From Phragmites australis (lineage: Eukaryota > Streptophyta > Magnoliopsida > Poales > Poaceae), in NCBI RefSeq assembly GCF_958298935.1, contig NC_084921.1:39341001-39405000 (forward strand): 64,000 nucleotides of DNA, written 5' to 3'. Shown here piece by piece: positions 45,289 through 56,231 of the stretch. A program made the position numbers and the translations under genes. The notes under the pieces were generated by a model that was given only the letters and a program-made list of their open reading frames with translations, ran no database searches and was not told where the DNA came from. Every line of letters begins with the position of its first letter. The first letter of the stretch is position 1.

Positions 45289-47219
45289 TTAGGACCGAGA
45301 ATGATGACTAGAAGGGGAGTGAATATGTGACTTACCAATTTTTTGGATGGCCTTTTCCTAATCTTTGACCCAACACGCCTCAACACAATATGTAGAAGCA
45401 AAAACTCAAGAGAAATATGTTGCATCAAAATATCCTATAGGAAAACATGGCTCTCATGTATGGAATTGAACACTAGCTTTCATTAAAAACCAATCCATAC
45501 ATCATCGCACAACAAAGCTTTCAATTTGAGAAAAAAAACACTTAAATCTAAGGAGATAGTCACCAGATGAAGAAACTCTTCAAGTTGATGATTTAAAGAT
45601 AAGGTAATTCAAGACCAATTTTGAATATAAACTTTATCTTCAACATGGTGAAAAATTTCAGCCCTCAAGCAAAAACAAAAATCGCAATGATAACTGAAAA
45701 ACTCAAAACCAAACAAGGGAGCCAGTATAGGGAAACTAGAAGGCGATGAACACAATCATATGAAGAAAAATAAACTTCATAACTTCCAAAGATCAACCCT
45801 ATTTTCGGTGGATTACAAAGGTTTTTGCATACAAAAGCTCTCACTTCATATATAGGCTAAGCACTCATTTCTCCCTATCCTAAAACCATACCACACAACT
45901 CTCAAATAGTTGGCTCAAAGGGCTCAATCAGCTCTTTCTATCTATTATAGTCTAGGTTTCTTGACTCCTAAGTTACTTAAATTGTTCCCAAAATACCCCT
46001 CTGTTCTAATATATTCTTACCTACCACCGATGGTATTTTCATCCATCTTTTTTGATGTCCATCGGACAACCGTGGTGCCTTCATGACTTAGCTTCGTCTC
46101 AACGTAAGCTTCACGATGATACCACTTGCACTCCATCCTTCCACAGTTTTGAGGCTAAACCACGAAACCACCTTGGACGCTTCTTAAAGCATGACTCACC
46201 ACCACTTGCTTACACCTTAAGCAAGCATCCTGATATTGACACGTGTACTTCGTTTTACAATCTTGATCATCGGCAAGTCTCTCCCTCTCCTAATCCCTCG
46301 GGGCACCTTGTCACTTACACGGCATCCCTTTCACTTGCCTTTGTCAACACGTCATCTTCATTCACCTTCTCACGCTTTGCTTAATCTCCACATATACAGC
46401 TAGGATCACCCTTGACTCCGTCCGGCCTCCTTGATCGTTCGGCATCAAGCACTCCGCTTAACCCCGATCACCCACCCTCGACCATCAAGTTGCATCCGTC
46501 ACCTATACATCATAAGACAAGCAAACACGTATCTCAAACTCCATAGTTAAGAACAAAATCCAACTAGCCATCATCAAAATCCCTGTTGAAAACACATCAC
46601 ATAGAAAATGTGAACACTAGATGATCCGGTGTCACCCTCAGTACAAACACCGGACCATCCGGTGTGTACACCTCTTCTTGCTCTATAAACCTCCTGAAAA
46701 ATGCTCTGGTGAAACCTTTAGTGCCCACTTTGCTCATCATTGAACCATCCGATGAGTACAATCTCACCAGAAGTCGTTTTGCAACCTCTCTGGAATAAAT
46801 GATCCAATGAATTCTCTGGCATTCACAGATCCAATCGTCGGATCATCCGGTGTGTACATCCCTACCAAACACACTTTGCAATCACTCTAAAAAAATTAGT
46901 CTGGAATGTCCATCTTCCCATCGCCGGACCATCCAGTAAATCTTGCTTCCGCACTAAAATACTCCGACATGCAACCTTCTAAGCATCGGACCATCCAGCG
47001 AGTTCATTTTTCTGAACGTCGCATCATCCAGTGAGGTAAATTTTCTTGAACTCCAAGACAAAAATGCCAACTTCGATTTCTTTATAACTTTTGTTAGTCA
47101 TGATCGTAATTACAATACATAAACATGCTCATGCAATCATAAAATCATCAAACCAAATTATCAACCTTATCAATCACTCATTACATATAAACCAAGACAC
47201 ATTTCAATTTAGTTTCTCA
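45289..47219 (-). repeat. 5' LTR of the minus-strand copia element
   Basis: About 1.93 kb, uninterrupted. It matches the split solo LTR (19542-20162 plus 38251-39605) over its full length. It starts (minus sense) TGAGAAACTAAATTG at 47219 and ends CTCGGTCCTAAA, a mutated form of an expected ...CA end. Seven near-palindromic CGGACCATCCGG-type motifs lie at about 46624, 46655, 46745, 46845, 46928, 46988 and 47025. Flanking TAATT at 47220-47224 is the same as at the solo LTR. Confidence 0.85.
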
Positions 47220-47912
47220 TAATTTTCTTTTCCACTAACATAGTTTTTATTTCTTCTTCTTCTAAGTTTATGCATTTTGTAACTAAATGACACTAACCTT
47301 ATAAAAAACTAAAGAGAGTATTTTTTTAATCAAAGATTATTGTGACAAATATTGCAGCGAGGATAGCCACGCTATTAGCGTGGGCCACCTTGCTAGTTAT
47401 GTAAATATTTTAATAATTATATATTAATATATTTATCAATTGTCTAATGTTATCTAGCCCCACTTCATTAGTTTTTAGCTGCATCTGAGTTGGAACCCAC
47501 CTTACTTGTTTGGAAGGAGCAAAACATACACGGAAAAAGCATTTCAAATACCCTATTCTACTTGAAAGGATGGGGAAGGGCTAAATATTTCAGATACCCT
47601 TCGCACTAGGTTGGTTTCAACCTAAACAAAGCTATTCCAAAGATAATATAATTTCCTTGAGTTGAAAGAGTACCTGATAAGTCAGAGCATGCATCATACA
47701 TGCAAATAATCCTAAGGAATAAATCTACTTCACTTCCACCTATTGAGGTTCATCTACTTCACCCCTCCTGCTATAAAACCGTCTAAATAACTCATGAACT
47801 ATTCAAAACCATCTAAATAACATCTAGGGCAGTTTTAGAGGTGGTTTTGCTCATTAAAAGATCTTCCTTCTTTCTCTGATTCAATGGGTGATCTTTCTAA
47901 GCTCTAAAAATT
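47220..47912. repeat. Duplicated flank, copy 2
   Basis: Counterpart of 39606-40318, collinear with it. Small differences include one missing ~15-bp piece near 47850. Similarity ends near 47912, after GATCTTTCTAAGCTCTAAA. Confidence 0.85.
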
Positions 47913-49300
47913 GTAGGATGATTTTTGTAGTATACTATAATTCATATGCAACCCATTTTGATTGGTTTGGTCCAAAAATTCTGAGCCAAATTCAAATTAA
48001 AATTCTTCAAAGTTGCAATATTTTCTAACTTGCTCTAATTTTAGTGCTTTAAAAATAATTCCTAAAATCTGAGAAAATTCAATAATATTCTTCAAAAGTC
48101 ATGGACTAATTTCTAAAATTATTTTAAGCATGTGATGCCTTGTGAAGGAACTCACAAAATTTCTACGTAACCTAGGGCTTAAAATAATTTATTTCATGAC
48201 TAAAAAAATGTCTAAACATGAGTATTTTATTTCATGACCTTTTTTGCATCTGGACTTGCAACAATTATCTATGACCCACTTCATTGTATGGCAAAAAAAC
48301 AAATAAATTATTGATAAAAAATTCATCTGTTCATCTGCTCTTAAATACATTTATGTAAGTAACTTTATGAAAAATCGTAAGCAAATTAAAATGTATCTAC
48401 AATCAATTTAAGAAATAGGTTAATACAATTCAGATCGGATGCTCAATAAATTTTATAAACAAATTACAATAATTCAATGATAATATTTGATCTAGCTGAT
48501 ACATATTTTTAATAAAATAATAAGAACAATTTGTGAATAATTTTATTGCAAGCAAATTTTAAAAAATAAATTGGTTCAAATTCGTAACTAATTTTGTATA
48601 CTTTTAGAAGTAAAATAGGTATATATACTATAAGACTAAAACACGCTCGTGTAGTTTTTAAATATACCTTATTAATATTCTATGATAGACTTACAACTAT
48701 GTACTATTGGCACGCGTATGCCTCAGGATATGCACGCAATATCCTATAAGTTTCCACGCTTATAATAAAATATCGGAAATATCTCGGCCCCATCGTTCAT
48801 GAAGCAAAGAAATGTGACACTACACCACAGCTATGCACTCCTTTATCTAGTATCTACTGTTTTTCCTTTCCTCTTTTGAAAAAACAATAAGATGGTTGTA
48901 ATAAAGTGTCAAATTTGACCCATCGAGACAATTTGCATGAGAGCATGAGATCAGAATCCTCTATAGTACTACAGAGTCGTTAATATGTGGGTTAGAAATT
49001 TATATATCAAAAACTTTAAATATATTATGCAGCACTACATAGGATTCGTGCCTATTTGCATGTAGCTTATTAGCCAGATACTCCTATCAAGGAACATACC
49101 CTCTCCTGGTCGAAGATTCCGAACCAATCATCTGATCTTTCCATGACCTCTACTCCAAGTCATGTCAGTCATCTCCACTCCACATGCAGGCAAGGCTAAA
49201 TTACTTCCTTAAAGCTACCACTACTTCGAGAAAAATAACCTGAAACACATGACACAGAAAATATCCTAACCATTTTCTATGGATGAAAAACAAAATGACT
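47913..49300. other. AT-rich intergenic sequence
   Basis: Only short open frames, long A/T-rich runs, no recognised repeat ends or protein domains. 49080-49270 is less AT-rich and could be low-copy DNA. Confidence 0.5.
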
Positions 49301-49668
49301 TTTTTGAGAGAGAAAGAGAGAGAGAGAGAGTTTTCAGATAGCTTCCATCTCGCACCTAGTCACCATGGTGCTGGGAAGGATCAAGGATGAGGAAAAGGCC
49401 ATGGCAGAGGGGCAGCCTCCGGTATGGGGATTGCTTGAGGGCGGGCCCAGCCGAGCGGCAGGTGGATGAGGGAGGAGCGTGGCATTCACATGAAGCGTGG
49501 ACCCATGCCCAAATGCAGTCCCCCTGAAACAATTTGCAGCTGTTGGACGGGCGCTGACGCTGATATTGCCATTGCCGAGCTATTGGCCGCTCTCTCTCTC
49601 TCTCTCCCATACTACTACTGTTTCTATCTCTTTATCTATCCATCCATTTATTGTCTTTCCTTTGAATA

Positions 49669-49713
<45 letters not shown>

Positions 49714-50629
49714 CTGGAAGGCGATATTATATCTGTGATTTGGCTGTTGGTTTCTAGCGATTGTGTTGCATTGCAGATAAGGTCGACGAGGATAGAAGAA
49801 GACAACTTATACATGTCCGTTCCACGGCCACTTGGTTATCTCCGATCGGCGAGAGGGCATCGGCCTTTGCTTAGCTCACAAGGTGCTGCCCAGCTGGTGG
49901 TTACTTGTTTCTCGACTTCTCTTGTTCGATCGCATGAAGTACTACTAAACTAAGCGCTCACACTTGCATGCTTAAATATTATTTGTTGAAGACAAAATAT
50001 ATGTCCAGCATAACTAACTAAAGATTTCTCTAGCTTTGCTGATGGTTTACAGTTTACTAATTTAAGCAGGGCGAGAAGCATGAGGAAGTATCCGAACAGA
50101 AAAGCCAAAGGGTGCACTTTTTTTTTGCTTCCTGATCTGGAAGTTCACGTGAAAACATCTGTGTTGAGAATTTGTGCCTATTATAATTGCCCATCGGTTG
50201 AGAGAGAGAGAGAGAGAGAGAGAATGCATGGAGTAGTTTGGTGGAATAATATGGCGGAGGTGCATGAAACTTGGGGCTAGCTAGCTGTCCAGTTGCAAGA
50301 TTTGGACAGTAGCGAAAGGGATCGTTGGCCATAGCGCGTCGGTTTCGTCCTCCCCCCTGTTGCTGCTGATGGATTCATTCCTTCCATGGAAAGGGACGGT
50401 GGCAGCGACGACAATACAAGTGCTAAAACTGCCTCTTCACTCTTCGGGTGGCATATTGGCCTTCATTCAGAATTCAGATAGAGATACTTTTATATTTCCC
50501 TGGTGAAATTTTAGGTCAATTTTGTTCAAATATTTATGAAGATATTGGTGGTTAAAGATGAAAAAAGCAAAGCATGAACATGAGTAACTACATGATTATC
50601 TATTTTGGACTAGAGGTATCAATATATTA
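49301..50629. other. Low-copy-like stretch with GA/CT microsatellites, no gene recognised
   Basis: (GA)n tracts occur at 49306-49331, 49673-49711 and 50201-50222, and a (CT)n tract at 49590-49606. Open frames crossing them are low-complexity artefacts. A short frame from ATG 49364 (33 codons: MVLGRIKDEEKAMAEGQPPV and more) has a good start context but no recognised domain. GA tracts are typical of plant promoters and 5' UTRs, so a decayed or non-coding transcription unit is possible. Confidence 0.4.
49590..49711. repeat. (CT)n and (GA)n tracts in inverted arrangement
   Basis: A 17-bp CT tract (49590-49606) and a 39-bp GA tract (49673-49711) are 66 bp apart and complementary to each other, so a transcript could fold into a hairpin. 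Confidence 0.85.
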
Positions 50630-50879
50630 CACCTTCCCGTCCGAAATAAGTTATTTTGTATATCGATACGGTCTCTAAAATACAACTTTAACTATTATTA
50701 TTTTATAATATATTAATAAATATAGTAAAAATATACTATTACAAATGTATTTTTGAGATAAATCTACTCGTATTATTTCTACGTATCCAAACTCAATATA
50801 TAAAAATAATTTATAGCTAAAATTTAAAACAGTTAACTATACGTAACTTAAAACGATATTTATTTTGGACTGGATGCAG
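50630..50879. mobile_element. Stowaway-like MITE, 250 bp
   Basis: It starts CACCTTCCCGTCCGAAATAA and ends with the complement of CTGCATCCAGTCCAAAATAA, variants of the grass Stowaway TIR (CTCCCTCCGTCC...). It is flanked by TA at 50628-50629 and 50880-50881, the Stowaway (Tc1/mariner) target. AT-rich interior, no coding. Confidence 0.8.
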
Positions 50880-50881
50880 TA

Positions 50882-51881
50882 CATGCACCACATAGTACTT
50901 TTTTTGGTGGAGTACTTTAGTTTAAAGAAAGCATGGTATCATAGAAAACCCTTATTGTTTAGTTATTATCTGTTTGAAAATAACCATTCTTAGAGCCGCA
51001 AACCAAACAGAAAGTGGTAATGAGTATTAAAATTTTGCCGTTATTTGGTTTGCTAGGAATATTTGATAACGCTCACAAAATAATGGGAATGCAAACGGAA
51101 TCTAGGGTCACACGTGGACAACTCAAGGGCGAGGAAGAATTGCTCCGCCAAAGTTGTGGTTTAATTTTTACCAACTTTTAATCTTGTCTACGTTGGTCAT
51201 ATCAGGATTCGTAGGTCAAGTTTTAGAATGCTGGAATATCCCCTATATGATAATTGGACTGATTCCTAGAAAAATCTGTTTTGAAATTCCTGCATTCAAA
51301 TAGGCCCATCAGGCATGAACCTATTCAATTCAGACGTCGCCGTTAGTGCCCTGACCTCATTAGCCAAATTCTTTGACATGAAATGGGAGAGTCCAACAGG
51401 AAAAGAAAGAAAAAGAATACTTGAGCAAGGTACAGAACAGAGAGAACAGATATTGATCGAAAGCTTAAAGATTGAGAAAAAAATATAGCCTTTGCACCTG
51501 GACCAGCCTTCACGAATCACACTTCACGTGTTCCAACTTGCCGGCTGCTGCATTGTACTATATAGATAGGCTAGACCAACCGTGTTCCTGTGACATGAAA
51601 GAGAGAGCTCACCGGTGTACAGTGTCCGTCATTTTAGCTCCTCCTCATTCGATTCGGAGGGGACAGTCCAGATCATCTAGTACAGTAAATAATAATTTCA
51701 TAAATAGTACAGTAATATATAGTATTCCTGTTACAGTATTTCACCACACATTGATTTATTGCAAATTACTATCCATCAAGCCACAAAATAATGTTCTTGT
51801 TACAGTTTTCCAGTGATTTTCGTCCTCCATATTAGAGGTTCTGTTCTGATGGCCACTTCTCAGCTCCTAGCCGAAGCTAGC
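50882..51881. other. Intergenic, no gene recognised
   Basis: Short frames only. GAAATTCCTGCATTCAAATA followed by GGCCC (51280-51306) looks like the end of a hAT-type MITE, but I did not find a convincing partner end. CTCACCGGTGTACAGTG (51607) and the surrounding low-copy sequence show no ORF of note. Confidence 0.4.
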
Positions 51882-51884
51882 TAA

Positions 51885-52846
51885 GAGCATCTATAAGAGT
51901 CTTTCTAAAACTCATTTCATGTATCTCTATAAAGAGTCTTTCTAATACTATTTATTTTCTAAATCATCTTCCTCTCTAACAGACTCTCAATACATTATTT
52001 CCTATATTTCTTTCTACCTGTCACGAACAGTGGATCCATCATCTCTACATTTTGCACCATATCCCGCCGCGCCACTGAAATAGAACATGGGACCAGAACC
52101 CGCCACTGTGCATGTCGGCGTGCACGAGAAACTCCTCCATCATGAGTCGCCTCTCCTCCCTTTCACCACCACCAGTAAGGAATTGGGATCCCACACAAGC
52201 TACAACACCAGACCGTCGCTCGGCCATGCTCAGTAGTCGGCCAGCCCTATCGCGACCCTGGTTCCTAGTCTGGATCCGGCCTCCCGCTGCCTTCGCCTCC
52301 TTCTACACTACCGAGCTAAGCCCCAACTCAGTCCCGAGCATCCGTTGGTGAGCCACGTCAGAGCTTGAGCTCGATGCCAAGTTGGGCAAGAGGGAAATCC
52401 GGCGGAGCTTGAGCTCATGTCGTGTGGGGGAGAAGGTTGGGAGGCTCAGCCTCACCATAGAGCTCAGATTTCGCTGGTGGACGATGGTTGGTTCAGCGGA
52501 GGCGAGCTTCGACGAGGGGAAGAAAGGAAAGAGATGAGGGAGGAGGCTATGACCAGGCAGGGGAGAAGCCAGAGGAGGGCTGCTGCTGGGCGGGCGACCG
52601 GGTGTGGGAGGGTGGGAGGCCGGGCACGGGCACGAGACGACAGATGGCAGAGGCAGCGGATGAACAGGTGGGGCCTGGGGGCGCTCAAGCATTTTAGGAG
52701 TGAATGGACGCTCCCTAGAAATAGATAGCAGGAGGGTGATTTTAGGGCTTGGTAAATATTGAAAGTGGTATTGGGAAGCTGTTGGAGATGTATTTTATGG
52801 TTATTTAGCTATAGGGAGTCATTGGGGGGATCTCTTAGAGATGCTC
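51885..52846. mobile_element. TIR element (PIF/Harbinger-like) with GC-rich core
   Basis: The ends are GAGCATCTATAAGAGTC and, in complement, GAGCATCTCTAAGAGATC. Both sides have TAA (51882-51884 and 52847-52849), a 3-bp TSD that fits PIF/Harbinger. The terminal ~150 bp on each side are AT-rich, while the core (about 52060-52700) is GC-rich and carries open frames on both strands, such as 52303-52692 (minus, Pro/Ser-rich). That contrast suggests captured host DNA. No transposase or known domain is seen. Confidence 0.6.
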
Positions 52847-52998
52847 TAATCCAGTGAACTAACTATAAAAAAACAGAGCTCGATAGTAACCAACCCCACC
52901 CACGCATATATCAATCCTTATCTAGATCGCAGCATGCGAGCCCATGTTATTATCTTTGTCATCATGTCGTGTGATTCCTCCACAGCGAACAAGAATAG

Positions 52999-53809
52999 TG
53001 TCGGTGTAAAGAATAATAGGGTCCCCTGGCAGGGGACCAACGGCAATCAAATATCAACCTTTACTACATGTTATGATTGGACAGGAGCATGGTCTCCCGG
53101 TGCGTCCAGCCAGTGACCACGAGACCAGTTTCTCCGACCAGTCTTCAGGTCTCAGAGGGAAACCTCGCGACCAGTTTTCTCTGATCATAGGGTAGGTATA
53201 TGTCTAATCAGTCTAATTTCATTACACATTTTTTTAACTCAAGTGTTATCTCTTACCTAGGTCGTCCTTCCAGGCAGACCTAGGAAGGGCGGGCACAGGC
53301 TTGTCGTGTCCCATCCTGTGGTATTAAACACTATAGGATGACTTGACAAAGTGTGGCAGTAAATTTTGTAGGAGCGCAGACGGCGTGTGGGGACGAGACA
53401 TGGTAGACCAGGCGATAAGGATGGCACGAGCGTGGGACCGATGGCACATACCCTGTAGACCGACAGGGCAAGTGGAATGTGACCATTTGCCGTAATGACG
53501 GGCATAGGTTAGAAGGATTAGTTAGCCCTGGGTCTAGCTTAGGTCCCTATGTAAGTCCTCTCTCCCTCGGATATATAAAGGGAGGGGGACACGGAGAAGA
53601 AGGTAAGGTGTATCCAGTTCATCCAGACTTATATAAAAAAATACACAGGATGTAAGGCTATTATCCTCAAGGAGGTCCGAACTTGGATAACTCCCGGTGT
53701 TCTTAAATTCATCACACGCACGCAACTATAACATATGGCCCCAGGTCACGGATCATGCGCTCGTCATCAGGCATATCCCGATATCATTGTCAGGGATTAA
53801 CCCCTGACA
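52999..53809 (+). repeat. 5' LTR of the gypsy element
   Basis: 811 bp with a perfect hairpin GGTCCCCT-GGC-AGGGGACC at 53020-53038 and a TATA box GGATATATAAAGGGAGG near 53568-53584. Its end matches 56014-56211 (shared TATTATCC, TTAACCCCTGACA and other blocks). Confidence 0.8.
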
Positions 53810-53878
53810 TTTTGCGCGCTAGGTAGGGGGCGTGTTTTTCGCATCTTGGGAAATTTTTGTAGTGTGTTTGTGCTACCC

Positions 53879-55290
53879 ATGGCTGGATCCACCATAACTG
53901 ACGAGCCTGGCTCCAAGGACTAGATGAGCCCAGGGGCTGCAAAGACCTTCACGTTGCTAGGTCCTGACGATAGACTCCAGGCCGTGTGTCTTGGGGAAAA
54001 ACCACCCCGACAACTACAGGGTTGTCTGGAGAGTCTCTCTCCGTGTCGGGATGGTTCGCCAACCATCCCGTACGTTCCCCTCATTTTACGAAATGATCTA
54101 GAGCCACCGACAAGGTAAGATCCCTAATCAAGTAAAGGAACACCTTGAAGCTAACTGGATATGAGTCCTCTTTGAGCGGGTTCATCCAGAGGACAAAAAA
54201 AAGGGTATTTCGCTTTTCAATTTTTCTGAAAGAAAGAACAATCGCTTTTTTGTGAATAGCAGGAAAAGAAACAACTTGTTCAGAACATCAGAAGACCATA
54301 GGTTGCGAACATGGTACGAGTCGTCTGGCAAGAAGGGCGTCTGAAACCGGGGATGGACGAGCACAGGATTATAAAAACCAATAGGTCATTCATGATAAGG
54401 GGAGCGGGGACTAGAATGAGCTCGACCCCACCAACTAGCGATTTCCTTAGGTATATAGTTCGGTTATATTTTTTTCCAATTATTAGACAATATTGCAGAG
54501 TATAAGGGCCTGTTAACTGCAATATGAGCAATGCGTGTACAAGAGGCGATAAGGGACTTGCTACTGGGCGCAACCTAAATACATATGGGGCGTGAGTGCT
54601 CGGGCCGGCCAACGGCGATGCTCCGAAGTAAGAAAGCTAGAGCGACGCTTCATCGGCTTTGAAGTCTAGCACTGTCCCTCGCAAAGATAACTTCTTAGAC
54701 TGGTGAGCTGGCCCGTTTGGCCTCTTCTTGTGCACCTAACCTAGTCAGAGTCTTTAAAAAAAAAGAGATTCACACGATCACCCACTGTGGTCTCGGACCG
54801 ACATGGAAGGGATGCTCTGCATGGAAACAGAACACTACAGGCAACACCTTTGGAGGCAACGCCTTTTTTGGTGTCGTCAACCTCGGGTTGCCATCATGTG
54901 GTCGCCGTGCTTGATTCGGGTATGGTCTAGATGGATCAGATCTCAGACTACCTTTAGAATCAAGCAATCCCTGACGATGACATGTCAGCAGAAAAAGGTC
55001 ATGCGGCAAGCTCGTAAAAATACTCCTTAGTAGAGGGACGCCTTTACCACCGAATGAGCAATGACTTTTTACTAAAATATGTCACTCAGGAAGGGGGAGC
55101 ATAGTGTTTCCCAATATCCTAGGAGGCATCAGTGGTGGCCGCGCTTCATATCGCTCTCTGGCCGGAAAGCGTTATGGTAAGGATTCTCTCGGCCCATGGT
55201 CCTCCAAAATGCTTGCGAGCTGATGAAATTATGCGTTCTATGATTGTACCATGGCTGATATATAAACCAACCAGCCCAAGCATTGAATAA
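53879..55290 (+). pseudogene. Gypsy gag start, RNase H and integrase remnants
   Basis: An ATG at 53879 opens a short gag-like frame (MAGSTITDEPGSKD then stop). Further on, LLDNIAEYKGLLTAI near 54480-54525 matches the NNxAEYxxLL block of the gypsy RNase H, and KLERRFIGFEV plus, after a shift, ELARLASSCAP near 54627-54740 match its C-terminal end. DDDMSAEKVMRQARKNTP (about 54970-55027) and GISGGRASYRSLAGKALW (about 55118-55175) correspond to the region around the integrase zinc finger. RT is absent, removed by an internal deletion. Many frameshifts. Confidence 0.65.
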
Positions 55291-56013
55291 CTACAAACCA
55301 CGAAACTCGATTCGCCAGTTGGAGATCGACTGTCAACCACCTTTGATGGCCAACTACTTGGGTAGTGACCAGGTGGAGCAGTGAGAGCGTGATATAGACC
55401 CGAGCAAAGAGTTTCGCGAATGTGATCTAAATACGAGCAACCCAATGCTAATGAAACCCTAGGTGTTTCCAAGACCACAAGGTTCGGAATGGACACTGGT
55501 CACAGGCAACCCTGATGCAGTCTATAGTTCCCAACCTAGCATGGTCAAGTTCGCCACAGAGGTCGGCCACAAATCACACAGCTCGTGGAACATCAGTTCT
55601 ATATGTAAGGCTGCTCGAAAATGAGCCTGTTTTCCTATTTTGCAGGACCTTCTGGACGAGCATGGAAATATGACTTGTAAGTCTTTTAAAGTTCTAGAAA
55701 TTAGGATATCTCTTTTGCAGGATTTCACGAACAGAAATGATTTCCCACCAAATTGTAAGTTTTTCCATTTCAAAGGCTTGACCGCCTGGTTGGAGTTTTT
55801 CTTCTTCTGGCCAGATGGTCAAGGGCTAGAACTATTAGAATCTGTGTTTGGTTCCCTGGTAGCCAAGCTTTTTTCCACCCGATCACTCACCTTGATAGGG
55901 GGAGAACCAAATGTGGTCACTCGCACAAAGTCAAATGTATAGACACTTGTGGGATCACGACCATAAGGCCATGAATCCCAATTCAGGTCAAGTGCTAGTC
56001 GCCACCGATGGGC

Positions 56014-56211
56014 TATCCAGCTCATTCAGACCCATATCAAAAAATACATAGGATGTAGGGCTATTATCCCTAGAGAGATCCGAACCGGGATAAACCTCGG
56101 TATTCTTGAGTTTATCACACTCACACAGCTAGCACATATGGCCCTAGGTCGCAGATCATATGCCCATCGTCAGGTATACCTGAAATCATTGTTAGGGATT
56201 AACCCCTGACA
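56014..56211 (+). repeat. Truncated 3' LTR of the gypsy element
   Basis: Matches 53612-53809. The junction with unrelated sequence at about 56014 marks a deletion that removed most of the 3' LTR. Confidence 0.8.
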
Positions 56212-56231
56212 AACAGGATGCAATTTTATAT

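Larger units (their letters stand above)
41195..47219 (-). mobile_element. Ty1-copia element, second family member, truncated
   Basis: The 5' LTR (45289-47219), a primer-binding site, gag and protease-integrase are present on the minus strand. RT, RNase H and the 3' LTR are missing, the break being at the LTR fragment ending at 41194. Its gag and integrase match the plus-strand element at 27491-32510 in order and content. Frameshifts and stops occur throughout. Its LTR and flank are duplicates of the solo-LTR locus. Confidence 0.8.
52999..56211 (+). mobile_element. Ty3-gypsy retrotransposon, internally deleted
   Basis: The 5' LTR (52999-53809) starts TGTCGGTGTAAAG and ends CCCCTGACA. The 3' LTR survives only as its last ~198 bp (56014-56211), ending with the same AACCCCTGACA. 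Flanks AATAG (52994-52998) and AACAG (56212-56216) differ at one base. After the 5' LTR comes TTTTGCGCGCTAGGTAGGGG, the primer-site region of this gypsy type. RNase H and integrase zinc-finger remnants lie at 54480-55290. Gag-pol is heavily shortened. The stretch 55300-56013 shows no domain. Confidence 0.8.

Noticed and set aside
49301..50225. miRNA precursor in the GA/CT-rich interval
   Set aside because: I compared it with common plant miRNA sequences I remember and saw no match; the only hairpin is low-complexity CT/GA pairing.
50940..51306. Another hAT-type MITE ending in CATTCAAATAGGCCC
   Set aside because: No convincing opposite terminus or TSD.
54180..54620. Possible organellar DNA insertion inside the gypsy element
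   Set aside because: Hydrophobic minus-strand frames first suggested a mitochondrial gene, but plus-strand residues (NIAEYKGLL, LERRFIGFEV, ELARLASS) fit gypsy RNase H much better.
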